From Solirubrobacteraceae bacterium (GTDB taxonomy: Bacteria > Actinomycetota > Thermoleophilia > Solirubrobacterales > Solirubrobacteraceae), in NCBI GenBank assembly GCA_031177685.1, contig JAPSGI010000014.1:1-64000 (forward strand): a stretch of 64,000 nt of DNA, read 5' to 3'. The notes below the pieces were generated by a model. The model ran no database searches. It was given only the letters and a program-made list of their open reading frames with translations, and was not told where the DNA came from. Below are positions 7,871 to 16,818 of this stretch, piece after piece. Made by a program: the position numbers and the translations under genes. The first letter of the stretch is position 1. Each line of letters starts with the position of its first letter.

Positions 7871-10480
7871 CTACTTCGTGAACTTGAAGTTGGCGCGCTT
7901 GACGCTGCCGTCCGCGAGCTCGACGACCAGCTGACGGCACCCCGTCCAGGCCTTGTCGGTCTTCCAGACGTAGACCCACTGGTCGGCCGTCGCGTCGTAG
8001 GTGAGGCTGCTGCTGCCCGCGGTCGTCGTCTCGCTGAGCGCGTCCGTTGGCGCTTCGGCGTTGCACGCCATTGCCGCCGACCTCGCCGTGGCCACCGTCG
8101 TCTCGGCTCCCTTGCCGGACGTGTTGCTGCCGCTCACCGGGGCCCCGTCCAGGCTGAACTTCACCGGGACGGCGGAGCCCGCCTTGACGACGTTCAGCGT
8201 CGGCGTGGCGTCGACCGGCCGGAAGAACCCGGCGAAGTCGTACAGCACGTCGTACGTGCACGTGTCGGTCTCGGTGAGCCCGACCTTGTCGGCGACGGTC
8301 GTGCTCGCGATCTTGCCCGTCCCGAACGTCGCGGTGTCCAGCGGCACCGTTCCAGTCGCCGCACCGTCCAGCTGGGAGTGCGCGTCCGAGGCCGTCCAGC
8401 TCGCGGTGGCGGCCGAGCCGGCCTTGACCGGCCCGCTCGGGCAGGTCAGTTCCACGTTGGGCTTGGTCGCATCGACCTTGACGTCGCCCGCGGTGGCCGC
8501 GGAGGTGTTGTCCGCGTAATCGATCGCGGTGCCGGAGTAGGCGTGCGTGCCCGACGAGTTGAAGGTCGGGTTGGGGGTGACCGACTTGACGCCGCTCCCG
8601 GCCTGCCCGCTGGCCAGGTTCGGGTCGCCGTTGTCGCTGAACAGCACGGTCACGGAGTCCTTGAACCAGCCGCCGGCCGCGTCCTCGGGGAAGCGGTCAG
8701 TCACCGCGTTGGGAGCGGTCGGCGCCGTCTTGTCGATATTGATCCCCGGCACCGTGGCCGAGTCGCCGTTGCCGGCGTTGTCCGTCGCCGTCGCGCTCGC
8801 CGACTGGTTGCGGCCCTCGCCGCTCAGCGTCTGCGGCGTCGGGCCGCAGGTGGCGATTCCGGACGCGAGGTCGTTGCACGCGAAGGCGACCGTGACGCCG
8901 GTGTTGTTCCAGCCGTCGGCGTTGGCGGCCGGGCTGGCGGAGCCGCTGATCGTGGGCTTCGTCCCGTCCACCTTGACGGTGACCGACTCGGCGTCCGCGA
9001 CGTTACCCGCCCGGTCGGCGCAGGTCCCGCTGTTGCCGACGTTCACGCCGGCCGCCGGAGTGTCCGACGACTGCGTGCCGCCGCCGCCGACCGTGTTGTC
9101 GCCCGCGGCGACGCCGGACTGCACGGCCCCGGTGTCGGCGCACGAGAAGGACACGGTCACCGGAGTCTGGCTCCACGTCCCGGACGTGTAGCCGCCGGTG
9201 TGAGCGGTGATGACGGGCTTGGTCTTGTCGATCTTCACCGGCCCGAAGCTGGCGGAGGCCGGGCTGGCCTCGTTGCCGGCGACGTCCTCGCACGCTCCCT
9301 GGCTGGGAACCGAGTGGTTGTCGCCCTCGGTGGTGACGTCGGCGCCCGTGAGCGCGGAGGTCGTGCCGCTTCCGCCGTCGTTGCAGGCGAACGACACCCG
9401 CACGTCGTGCTTCGTCCACGTGTCCGCCACGTAGGCCGGGCTGCCGGCGATCAGCTCGACGGCGCTGGAGGAGATGGTCGGGCGCGTGGAGTCGATCTTG
9501 AACGGCCCGGCTTCGATGCCGGGATTCGTGTTGCCGGCGTTGTCCTTGACCGCGCCGGAGGCGATCTGGATGGTGTCGCCCTCGGTGGCGCTCGTCTTGG
9601 TGAACGAGGCCTGCGTGGCGTCGGCCAGGCCGGACGGCGCGTCCGAGGCGCTGAACCCGGCGGTCTGGATCCCGCGGCACCAGCCGAGGGAGCCCGGCGC
9701 GGAGCAGGAGTCCGTGCCACGGACGATCGACGGCGCCGTCGCGTCGCGCTTGATGCTCACGTTCACGGGCCCGGCGCTGCCGCCGGTGCTCGTCGCGGAG
9801 CAGGAGTACGACGTGCTCGCCTGGTTCGCCGTGACGTTCTGGTCGACGCACCCCGTCTTGACCAGCGACGCGGGCGACTCGTTCTCGGTGACGCTCCAGG
9901 TCAGGCTGACGTTGCTCGTGTACCAGCCGTTGTCGCCGAGCGTCCCGACCACGCTGTGGCCGATCACGGGCGGCGTGCTGTCCGAGGCGACCACGCGCAC
10001 GTGGCCCTGGTCAGGCGACTTGTCTGCGGTGAGCTGCTGGTCGCCGGTCATCGCGACGGTCAGCGTGCCAGTGGTCCCGACGGGGGTCCCGTTGGCGACG
10101 TTCAAGTTCGCGCTGACCTCGAACGGGTTGCCAGCGCATCCCTTGGGCGGCGAGGCGCCCCCGCAGTCGTTGGTGTAGTGGCGCGGTTGGAACTCCACCG
10201 CAGTGGTCGAGGCGCCGGCGGAGATCGCGCCGCCCGTCGCCATCGAGTATGCGTTGACGACGTGCGCGGTGCGCACGTTGTCGAGGTTGCCGGTGGCCCA
10301 GATCTTGATCTGGAAGGCGTTGTTGCCCACCTTGACCTCCGTCGGGGCGACGACGTTCGAGCTCAGGCTCGCGTCGGAGTCGAGGTCGGCCGCGAGCGCC
10401 ACGGCGGCGAAGGACATGGCGCATAGGGACGCGACGGCGACTGCCAGGGGCCAGCGCTGGAGCTTCTTGAACGTCTGCAT
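7871..10480 (-). CDS. Secreted multi-repeat Ig-like protein with C-terminal PxKF domain
   Basis: Protein of 869 residues. ATG 10480 follows AGGA at a good distance and gives a textbook signal peptide (KKLQRW, hydrophobic core, AALAAD cleavage near residue 32). About six Ig-like repeats of 75-90 residues follow. Each starts with a KPTI- or KPVI-like segment and contains W(N/Y)NTGVTVAFACND-type strands with paired cysteines and a DNAGN or DVAGN turn. The final 120 residues (FFRPVDATPTLNVVKAGSAV, PVKFSL, QWVYVWKTDKAW, CRQLVVEL, RANFKFTK) match the PxKF domain of large extracellular proteins. There is no LPXTG or membrane anchor. A role in adhesion or surface structure is likely but inferred. Confidence 0.85.
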   Translation of the reverse strand: MQTFKKLQRWPLAVAVASLCAMSFAAVALAADLDSDASLSSNVVAPTEVKVGNNAFQIKIWATGNLDNVRTAHVVNAYSMATGGAISAGASTTAVEFQPRHYTNDCGGASPPKGCAGNPFEVSANLNVANGTPVGTTGTLTVAMTGDQQLTADKSPDQGHVRVVASDSTPPVIGHSVVGTLGDNGWYTSNVSLTWSVTENESPASLVKTGCVDQNVTANQASTSYSCSATSTGGSAGPVNVSIKRDATAPSIVRGTDSCSAPGSLGWCRGIQTAGFSASDAPSGLADATQASFTKTSATEGDTIQIASGAVKDNAGNTNPGIEAGPFKIDSTRPTISSSAVELIAGSPAYVADTWTKHDVRVSFACNDGGSGTTSALTGADVTTEGDNHSVPSQGACEDVAGNEASPASASFGPVKIDKTKPVITAHTGGYTSGTWSQTPVTVSFSCADTGAVQSGVAAGDNTVGGGGTQSSDTPAAGVNVGNSGTCADRAGNVADAESVTVKVDGTKPTISGSASPAANADGWNNTGVTVAFACNDLASGIATCGPTPQTLSGEGRNQSASATATDNAGNGDSATVPGINIDKTAPTAPNAVTDRFPEDAAGGWFKDSVTVLFSDNGDPNLASGQAGSGVKSVTPNPTFNSSGTHAYSGTAIDYADNTSAATAGDVKVDATKPNVELTCPSGPVKAGSAATASWTASDAHSQLDGAATGTVPLDTATFGTGKIASTTVADKVGLTETDTCTYDVLYDFAGFFRPVDATPTLNVVKAGSAVPVKFSLDGAPVSGSNTSGKGAETTVATARSAAMACNAEAPTDALSETTTAGSSSLTYDATADQWVYVWKTDKAWTGCRQLVVELADGSVKRANFKFTK

Positions 10481-10569
10481 GACGGGGGTTCCTCCCATTC
10501 CGTTGGTGCTTCGGCGCACAGGTTCCCGGCGCAAAGCTGCACGGACCATTGGTCACACGGGCCAATTTG

Positions 10570-10586
10570 CGTTCAGGAGATGAACG
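10570..10586. repeat. 17-base interrupted palindrome, copy 2
   Basis: CGTTCA-GGAGA-TGAACG lies five bases past the stop of the minus-strand carboxylase gene and about 90 bases upstream of the Ig-like protein start. Arms are identical to the copy at 7164-7180. Together the copies bracket the Ig-protein/response-regulator unit. Confidence 0.6.
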
Positions 10587-10591
10587 CCCGT

Positions 10592-12163
10592 CTACGGCCG
10601 CAGACCGCGCGACCTGGGGCCCGCGGGGAGTTCCTGGAGCACCAGTTCGTGCGCGCGCTGCGCCCAGTCGCACAGCAGCGGGCGGGTGTCGCGCGGGTCG
10701 ACGACGTCCTCGACGCTGAAGCGCTCGGCGGTGCGGAACGGGGAGCGGACGGCGTCCAGGCGCGCGCGGATCTCCTCGCGCAGGGCGGCCGGGTCGTCCG
10801 CCGCCTCCAGCTCGCGGCGGTAGGCCGCCTCGATGCCGCCCTCGATCGGCAGCGAGCCCCAGTCGCCGCTGGGCCACGCGTAGCGCAGGTTCAGTCGCGA
10901 GCCGTCGCCGTGGCCCGCGCCGGCGACGCCGAACACCTTGCGCACGAGGATCGACGCCCACGGCACGCGCGCCTGGTGCACGGCGAACAGGGCGCGCGCG
11001 CCGCGGCGCATCGTTCCCGCGCGCTCGGCCTCGGTCCCGATCACGAAGCCCGGCTGATCGACGAAGTTCACGACCGGCAGGTGGAACTGGTCGCACAGGT
11101 CGACGAAGCGCGCGAGCTTGTCCGACGCCGCGGCGGTCAGGCCGCCGCCGTAGTGCATGGGGTCGGAGGCCAGGACGCCGACCGACCGCCCGTCCAGCCG
11201 TCCCAGCGCGGTGATCAGCGAGCGTCCGTGCTGGCGGCCCATCTCGAAGAGGGAGCCGCGGTCGAGCACGGCGTCCAGCACGTCGCGCATCTTGTAGGGC
11301 TGGCGGCGGTCGCGCGGGACGACCGACAGCAGCGACTCCTCGCGGCGGTCCGCGGGATCGGTCGACTCGGTCATTGGTGGCGGCTCCCACACGCTGGTCG
11401 GCAGGTAGGAGAGGAAGCGCCGCAGCTGGTCGAACGCGTCGTCCTCGTCGGCCGCCTCGTTGTCCACGGCGCCCGCGCGCGTCTGCGCCCGCGCGCCGCC
11501 GAGCGTCTCCTTGTCGGGCGTCTCGCCCATCGCCGCCGCCACCACCGGCGGCCCGGCGACGAACAGCTGCGCCGTGCCGCGCACGATCACGCTGAAGTGC
11601 GAGGTGACCACGCGCGCGGCGCCCAGCCCGGCGGTGGGGCCCAGCGCGGCGGCGACGACCGGGACGCGGGACAAGTTCTCGACGACCAGTTCAAAGCCTG
11701 GAAGCGGCGGCACGTAGGAGAAGCCCATGGTCTCCAGCGTCTTGACGCTGCCGCCGCCGCCGGTCCCGTCCACCAGCCGCACCAGCGGGATGCGCAGGTC
11801 GTGCGCCGCGCGCTCGGCCCACACCATCTTCTGCCAGATCGCCGCGTCGGCGGCGCCGCCGCGGACCGTGAAGTCGTCGGCCTGGACGGCGGCGCGCCGG
11901 CCGTCGATGCGGCCCGTGCCCACCAGGCAGTTGGCGGGGAGGAAGTCGGTCAGCTCGCCGTCCTCGCCGTAGGTCGCCGCGCCCGCGAGTGCACCCGTCT
12001 CGTGGAAGGAGCCCGCGTCCAGCAGGCGGTCGATTCGCTCGCGCACGGTCAGGCGCCCGCTGGCGTGCTGGCGCGCCACCCGCTCCTCGCCGCCCATGCG
12101 CCGGGCGAGCTCCTCGCGGCGGCGCAGCTCCTCCAGCTCCGGCTCCCACGTCACGGGCGGCAC
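10592..12163 (-). CDS. Acyl-CoA carboxylase, carboxyltransferase (beta) subunit
   Basis: Biotin-dependent carboxyltransferase of 523 residues, the family's usual size (AccD5/PccB/MCC beta). Typical segments are GRLTVRERIDRLLDAGSF near residue 38, VQADDFTVRGGA, LVDGTGGGGSV forming the acyl-CoA oxyanion loop, and in the C-terminal half NFVDQPGFVIGTEAE and GAGHGDG, the biotin-side oxyanion region. It transfers carboxyl from carboxybiotin to an acyl-CoA; propionyl-, methylcrotonyl- or geranyl-CoA cannot be separated by eye. No biotin carboxylase/BCCP gene is adjacent, so the alpha subunit must be encoded elsewhere. Confidence 0.9.
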   Translation of the reverse strand: MPPVTWEPELEELRRREELARRMGGEERVARQHASGRLTVRERIDRLLDAGSFHETGALAGAATYGEDGELTDFLPANCLVGTGRIDGRRAAVQADDFTVRGGAADAAIWQKMVWAERAAHDLRIPLVRLVDGTGGGGSVKTLETMGFSYVPPLPGFELVVENLSRVPVVAAALGPTAGLGAARVVTSHFSVIVRGTAQLFVAGPPVVAAAMGETPDKETLGGARAQTRAGAVDNEAADEDDAFDQLRRFLSYLPTSVWEPPPMTESTDPADRREESLLSVVPRDRRQPYKMRDVLDAVLDRGSLFEMGRQHGRSLITALGRLDGRSVGVLASDPMHYGGGLTAAASDKLARFVDLCDQFHLPVVNFVDQPGFVIGTEAERAGTMRRGARALFAVHQARVPWASILVRKVFGVAGAGHGDGSRLNLRYAWPSGDWGSLPIEGGIEAAYRRELEAADDPAALREEIRARLDAVRSPFRTAERFSVEDVVDPRDTRPLLCDWAQRAHELVLQELPAGPRSRGLRP

Positions 12164-12177
12164 GTTACAGTCGGCGC

Positions 12178-13488
12178 ATGTGGCGCAACTGGGCGGGAGA
12201 CCAGCACTGCGCCCCGGTCGCGCAGATGCGCCCCGGGTCCCGCGACGACGTGGTCGCAGCGGTCCGCCGCGCCGCCGACGAGGGCCGCACCGTCCGCGCG
12301 GTGGGCGCGGGGCACTCGTTCAGCGACGTCGCGCTGACCAACGGCTACCAGCTCTCGCTCGACGCGCTGGACGCGGTCCTGGACGCCGACCCGGCCGGCG
12401 GCCTGGTCCGCGTGCAGGCGGGCATCACGATCCACGCGCTCAGCCGGCGGCTGTGGGACCTCGGCCTGGCGGTGGAGAACCTCGGCGACATCGACCGCCA
12501 GTCGATCGCCGGCGCCATCGCCACCGCGACCCACGGGACGGGCGCGAAGCTGACGAACATCGGCGCAAACGTCGTCTCCGCCGAGGTCGTGACGGGCGAC
12601 GGCGAGGTGATGGAGCTGGACGGCGGCGACGAGCTGCTGGCGGTCCGCGCGAACGTCGGCGCGCTGGGGATCGTCACCGCGGTCACGCTGCGCGTCCCGC
12701 CCGCCTTCGTGCTGGAGGGCATCGACCGCCCGGAGCCGCTGGAAGAGGTGCTGTCCTCGCTGGACGAGCGCTTCGACGCCAACGACCACTTCGAGTTCTA
12801 CTTCTTCCCCTACTCGGACATCGCGCTCACGCGCACCAACAACCGCGTCGACGAGGCGCCCCGCCCGCGCTCGGCGCGCAAGGCGTGGGTGGACGACGTG
12901 CTCGTCGGCAACCACGTCTTCCACGCCGCCTGCCTGGCGGGCCGGGTCGCGCCGGGCGCCATCCCGGCGATCAACCGGTTCGTCGCGCGCCAGGTCCGGC
13001 CGACGCGCCGCGTCGACCGCTCCTACGAGATCTTCGCCTCCCCGCGGCTCGTGCGGTTCACCGAGATGGAGTACGCGGTCCCGCGCGAGCGCGTCGCGGA
13101 CGCGGTCCGCGCGGTGCACGACCTGGTCCGCCGCGAGCGCCTCGCCGTTCCGTTCCCCTGCGAGTGCCGGATCGTCGCGCCGGACGACGCGCTGCTCTCA
13201 ACCGCGAGCGGCCACGCCACCGGCTACGTCGCCGTCCACATGTTCAGGGGGATGGAGTGGGAGCCCTACTTCCGCGCCGTGGAGCGGGTGATGGACGAGC
13301 TCGACGGGCGCCCGCACTGGGGCAAGCGCCACTTCCAGACGGCGGACACGCTGCGTCCCCGCTATCCGGGGTGGGACCGCTTCCAGGCGGTGCGCGCGCG
13401 GCTGGACCCGGAGGGCCGCTTCGCCAACGCCTACACCGACCGCGTCCTGGGACGCGTGGGCGTCGCGGAGCGAGCGCCGGCCGCCTAG
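12178..13488 (+). CDS. FAD-linked oxidoreductase, D-arabinono-1,4-lactone oxidase family
   Basis: Protein of 436 residues. The FAD-binding PCMH half includes RAVGAGHSFSDVALT (residues about 41-55), the region of the flavinylated histidine in aldonolactone oxidases, and IAGAIATATHGTG, the pyrophosphate loop. The C-terminal ALO domain ends with HWGKRHF and a YPGWDRFQAVRARLDPEGRF motif, typical of the family. ATG 12178 is chosen because the domain starts at once with WRNWAGDQ; the frame stays open upstream. It is divergent from the carboxylase and overlaps the stop of the convergent amino acid deaminase/aldolase gene. That pairing recurs in actinobacteria, but the substrate is unknown. Confidence 0.88.
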   Translation: MWRNWAGDQHCAPVAQMRPGSRDDVVAAVRRAADEGRTVRAVGAGHSFSDVALTNGYQLSLDALDAVLDADPAGGLVRVQAGITIHALSRRLWDLGLAVENLGDIDRQSIAGAIATATHGTGAKLTNIGANVVSAEVVTGDGEVMELDGGDELLAVRANVGALGIVTAVTLRVPPAFVLEGIDRPEPLEEVLSSLDERFDANDHFEFYFFPYSDIALTRTNNRVDEAPRPRSARKAWVDDVLVGNHVFHAACLAGRVAPGAIPAINRFVARQVRPTRRVDRSYEIFASPRLVRFTEMEYAVPRERVADAVRAVHDLVRRERLAVPFPCECRIVAPDDALLSTASGHATGYVAVHMFRGMEWEPYFRAVERVMDELDGRPHWGKRHFQTADTLRPRYPGWDRFQAVRARLDPEGRFANAYTDRVLGRVGVAERAPAA

Positions 13489-14702
13489 AGGAACGTGCGG
13501 CCCTCGCCGCGGTAGGTCGGCAGCTCCTCCACGATCGCGTCGCCGGAGACGGCGTACAGCCGGTCGAAGCGCTCGCACAGCTCGCCCGCCTTGGCGTGAC
13601 GCAACCACACGCGGTCGCCCGCGCCCAGGTCGCGCGCCGGCCCGCCGAGCAGCGGCGTCTGGACCTCGCCGGCCCCCTCCTGGGCGTCCAGGCGCAGCCC
13701 GGCGGGGAGATGGGGGCGGGGGAGCCGCGCCGCGTCGGCCGGCCCGGAGGCCAGATAGCCGCCGCCGAGGGCGGTGGCCAGCGACGGCGCCGGCTTGCGC
13801 ACGACCGGCAGCGCGAACAGCGCCGCCGGACGCGGCGTGAACGCGCGGTAGGCGTCGAACAGCGTCGGCCCGTAGAGGCCCGAGCCGGCCGCGATCTCGG
13901 TGACCGCCGGTTCGCGCGTGGTGGTGTGCAGGCTGCCGGTGCCGCCGCCGTTGACGAAGCGCAGGGGCGCGACCTCGCTGACCGCGGCCACGATCGCCGC
14001 CCGCCGCGCGGCCAGCTCGCGCGCCGACAGCCGCTGGATCGCCTGCAGCGCCAGGCCGCGCACGGGCCGCCCGGGCGGGCGGTCGCCCACGCCGGCGATC
14101 TGCGCCTCGTAGGCCATCAGGCCGTCGAGCTCCACGGCCGGGTGCGCGACGATCGCGCGCGCCAGGTCTGCCGCCTCGGCGGGCGTGCGCAGCGGCGAGC
14201 GCTTGGCGCCGATGCGCACGCGACCGCCCAGCGGCGCCCAGCCGGCGTCCACGTCGATGCAGACGCGCACGGGCGGCGTGCCCGCGCCGGCCGCGCTCGC
14301 GATCCAGTCGAGGTGCGCCACCGAGTCCACCATCACCGAGATCCGCGCGCGCGCCTCGCCGCGCGCGAGCTCGCGCAGGGCCGCGCGGTCCACCGTGGGG
14401 TAGGCGACCACCAGGTCGTCGAACCCCTCCGCGGCCAGCCACAGCGCCTCGGGAAGCGTGAAGGCGAGTGTCCCGGCCCAGCCCTCGCGGGCCAGCACGC
14501 GGGCCTGCAGCGGCCGGCAGCGCACGGACTTCGAAGCGAGGCGGATCGGCTTGCCGCCCGCCCGGCGCTCCATGTCGGCGGCGTTGGCCCACAGAGCGTC
14601 GAGGTCGACCGCCGCGAAGGGCGGGTCCAGCTCGGCGGTCGCGCCGTTCAGGCGCTCCAGGTCGCCGAGGGCCGTGCCGGGCGTGCGGACGGCGGTCGCC
14701 AC
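13485..14702 (-). CDS. PLP-dependent amino acid deaminase/aldolase (alanine racemase-like fold)
   Basis: Protein of 405 residues, starting at GTG 14702. The N-terminal TIM-barrel domain has the PLP-lysine region PIRLASKSVRC (Lys near residue 57), CIDVDAGW, and the phosphate-binding FVNGGGTGS loop, as in fold-type III D-threonine aldolase/D-serine dehydratase-like enzymes. The C-terminal part contains WLRHAKAGELCERF, a possible metal-site region. It probably deaminates or cleaves a beta-hydroxy amino acid; exact substrate unknown. The stop overlaps the FAD oxidoreductase stop tail-to-tail. Confidence 0.82.
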   Translation of the reverse strand: MATAVRTPGTALGDLERLNGATAELDPPFAAVDLDALWANAADMERRAGGKPIRLASKSVRCRPLQARVLAREGWAGTLAFTLPEALWLAAEGFDDLVVAYPTVDRAALRELARGEARARISVMVDSVAHLDWIASAAGAGTPPVRVCIDVDAGWAPLGGRVRIGAKRSPLRTPAEAADLARAIVAHPAVELDGLMAYEAQIAGVGDRPPGRPVRGLALQAIQRLSARELAARRAAIVAAVSEVAPLRFVNGGGTGSLHTTTREPAVTEIAAGSGLYGPTLFDAYRAFTPRPAALFALPVVRKPAPSLATALGGGYLASGPADAARLPRPHLPAGLRLDAQEGAGEVQTPLLGGPARDLGAGDRVWLRHAKAGELCERFDRLYAVSGDAIVEELPTYRGEGRTFL

Positions 14703-14768
14703 GCCTTGACAGTACCGTTGCGTGGGGGGTGAGGAGACGTAAAGGCGGCTAGTATCGGCGCCTCGGGC

Positions 14769-15833
14769 ATGCAAGACCTCGATCGATCGGCCGCCCCGGC
14801 AGGGGAGCGGCGCAGGCGCATCGTGACGCTGTCCGTCGCGGGAGCGCTGTTCGCGGCCATCTTCGCCGTCCGCCTGCTCGTCGAGAACCCCGCCGAGCCG
14901 ATCATGTTCCTGCTGGCGCTTCCGATCGCGCTGGTCGGCTTCGAGCTGGGGATGGGCGCGGGGGTGCTCGCGGGCGCCCTCGGACTGGGGCTGTTCGCCG
15001 CGTGGAACGAGCTGGGCGAGAACGAGCTCGGGGCCTTCGACTACGCCGTGCGCGCCGCGACCTTCGTCGTGGTGGGCGGCGGCATCGGCCGGATGTCCGA
15101 GCACCGGCGCGAAGCCGTCGACGCCGTCGAGCGCTCCAACGCGAGCCTGCGCCACGCCAACGAGGACCTCGACCACTTCGCCTCGATGGCCGCGCACGAC
15201 CTGCGCGCGCCGCTGTCCGTGGTCGCGGGCTTCGGCGCGCTGCTGCGCGACCGCTACTCCGACCGCCTCGACGCGCAGGGCGTCGAGTTCCTCGGCTACA
15301 TCGCGGATGGGGTGGCGGAGATGCAGGAGCTGATCGACGGGATGCTCCAGATCGCGCGCAGCGGCGCGGCGGGGCTCGAGGTGACCGACGTCGACACGCG
15401 CCAGCTGGTCGGCGACGTGGTGGCGGGCTTCGACGACGAGCTGGCCGGTCGCGACGTCCGCGTCGCGGTGGAGGAGCTGCCGGTCGTGCGCGCGGACCCG
15501 CAGCGGCTGCGCCAGGTGTTCGTGAACCTGCTGTCCAACGCGCTGAAGTTCGCCGACGATCCCGCGCTCGTCGAGATTCGCGCCGAACGCAACGGACGCG
15601 CGTGGAAGTTCGAGGTGCAGGACAACGGCATCGGCGTCCCGCCCGAGCACGCCGAGCGCATCTTCGATCCGCTGCACCGGGTCGAGACGGACCGCCGGGG
15701 CGTGGGCATCGGATTGGCGGTGTGTCGGCGCATCGTGGAGGCGCACGGCGGGGACATCGGCGTGCGGCCGGCGCCCGAGGCGGGCAGCGTGTTCTCGTTC
15801 ACGCTGCCGGACGAGCCCACCGTCGCGCCGTAG
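14769..15833 (+). CDS. Membrane sensor histidine kinase, HisKA type, orphan
   Basis: Protein of 354 residues. Four short hydrophobic segments lie in residues 20-105 with little between them, then a helical linker leads to HisKA (DHFASMAAHDLRAPLSVVAGF, phospho-acceptor His143). The HATPase domain carries the N-box NLLSNALKFADD, DNGIGVP, the F-box IFDPLHRV and G2 GVGIGLAVCRRI. The arrangement resembles phytochrome-like kinases but without a photosensory domain. No response regulator gene is adjacent. The next features downstream are the riboswitch and NlpC/P60 gene on the same strand. Confidence 0.9.
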   Translation: MQDLDRSAAPAGERRRRIVTLSVAGALFAAIFAVRLLVENPAEPIMFLLALPIALVGFELGMGAGVLAGALGLGLFAAWNELGENELGAFDYAVRAATFVVVGGGIGRMSEHRREAVDAVERSNASLRHANEDLDHFASMAAHDLRAPLSVVAGFGALLRDRYSDRLDAQGVEFLGYIADGVAEMQELIDGMLQIARSGAAGLEVTDVDTRQLVGDVVAGFDDELAGRDVRVAVEELPVVRADPQRLRQVFVNLLSNALKFADDPALVEIRAERNGRAWKFEVQDNGIGVPPEHAERIFDPLHRVETDRRGVGIGLAVCRRIVEAHGGDIGVRPAPEAGSVFSFTLPDEPTVAP

Positions 15834-15851
15834 CTTTCGCTAGGCTTTCGC

Positions 15852-16008
15852 GCTCGAAACCAGCCGAATCCCGCCTGCCACGGCACGCGGGAACGGGGGA
15901 ACCGCAGGACCCGACGGGTCCGGGGCGAATCGCAACAACGGTTGCGTAGCGCGATCTCTTTCCGCGCGAGCCCGACAGCTAACCCCGTAGGCGCCGGAAG
16001 AGAAGGGG
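15852..16008 (+). ncRNA. Cyclic di-AMP riboswitch (ydaO/yuaA type)
   Basis: The leader of the NlpC/P60 gene holds the conserved ydaO blocks in the right order: CAGCCGAATCCCGCC (15861), GGGAACGGGGGAACCG (15889), GGGGCGAATCGC (15922) and CGAGCCCGACAGCTAACC (15966), ending CCGTAGGC before GGAAGAGAAGG. In actinobacteria this class typically turns off cell-wall hydrolase and resuscitation-factor genes when c-di-AMP is high. The Shine-Dalgarno of the downstream gene lies at the 3' edge, but whether control acts on transcription or translation cannot be told. Confidence 0.9.
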
Positions 16009-16014
16009 TTTCAA

Positions 16015-16818
16015 CTGTTCCGAGACAGCCGGGTCCCGCGCCGTGCGGCATTCGCCGCAACCGTCGCCCTGCTCGCGGTGGCGCTGCTGCCCACGGCCGC
16101 GCAGGCCGGGCTGGGCGACCGCAGCCTGCGCGTGGGCAAGCGCGGCGCGGACGTCCGCGCGCTGCAGGGGTACCTGGACGCGGCCGGCTACACGCTGACC
16201 CAGAGCGGGCGCTACGACCGCCGCACCCGCGCGCGCGTGCAGGCTTTCCAGAACGACCACGGCCTGCGTCCCACCGGCGTCGTCACGCGGCCGCTGGCGC
16301 GCATGATCCGGCGCGCGGCCACGGCACCCCCCGGGTACGGCGGCACGGCCTTCGACCCCGATCCGCCCAAGCCGTCCGGGCCGGTGCCCGCCGACCTGAA
16401 GATCGTGCCGGGCAACCGCGCGAAGGTCCTGCCCGACGGGACCGCGGCCGCGCCCGCCAACGCGCCGGCCGAGGTCAAGCGGGTGATCGCCTCGGGCAAC
16501 GAGATCGCCACGCTCCCCTACAAGTGGGGCGGCGGTCACGGCAGCTGGCGCGACACGGGCTACGACTGCACGGGGTCGGTGACGTACGCCTTCCGCACCA
16601 CCTTCCGCCGCGGTCGCTACCCCACCTTCGGCTACTCGGACTGGCAGCTGCCGGGCGAGGGGAAGTGGGTCACCGTCTACTCCAACAGCGGCCACGTGTA
16701 CGCCGTCATCGCCGGCCTGCGCTTCGACAGCAGCGGCCTGCGCGTCGCCGGCTCGCGCTGGACGAGCCAGGAGCGCTCGGCGGCGAGCTTCGTCGCCCGC
16801 CATCCGGCGGGCTTCTAG
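16015..16818 (+). CDS. Secreted peptidoglycan-binding NlpC/P60-like protein
   Basis: Protein of about 267 residues. A signal peptide with RRAAFAATVALLAVALLP and AAQAG cleavage is intact only if translation begins at CTG 16015, which follows GAGAAGGGG by six bases; the next accepted start (GTG 16078) would cut the signal peptide in half. A PG_binding_1 domain follows (LRVGKRGADVRALQGYLDAA to GLRPTGVVTRPLARM). The C-terminal NlpC/P60-like domain has the Cys in GYDCTGSVTYAF and the His in SGHVYAVIAG. It probably cleaves or remodels peptidoglycan outside the cell. It is controlled by the c-di-AMP riboswitch immediately upstream. Confidence 0.85.
   Translation: MFRDSRVPRRAAFAATVALLAVALLPTAAQAGLGDRSLRVGKRGADVRALQGYLDAAGYTLTQSGRYDRRTRARVQAFQNDHGLRPTGVVTRPLARMIRRAATAPPGYGGTAFDPDPPKPSGPVPADLKIVPGNRAKVLPDGTAAAPANAPAEVKRVIASGNEIATLPYKWGGGHGSWRDTGYDCTGSVTYAFRTTFRRGRYPTFGYSDWQLPGEGKWVTVYSNSGHVYAVIAGLRFDSSGLRVAGSRWTSQERSAASFVARHPAGF

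Noticed and set aside
8378-10426. A 682-codon plus-strand frame opposite the Ig-like protein
   Set aside because: It mirrors the repetitive composition of the real gene on the other strand. The minus strand has the signal peptide, repeats and PxKF domain.
7871-10480. Possible CRISPR-like or tandem DNA repeat in the Ig protein gene
   Set aside because: The repeats are at protein level, 75-90 codons long and diverged in DNA; there are no short identical repeats with spacers. No CRISPR array was seen anywhere in the window.
14703-15746. Upstream extension of the minus-strand deaminase/aldolase frame to 15746
   Set aside because: It lies antisense to the histidine kinase gene, and the extra sequence is His/Arg-rich filler. 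The conserved fold begins at GTG 14702.
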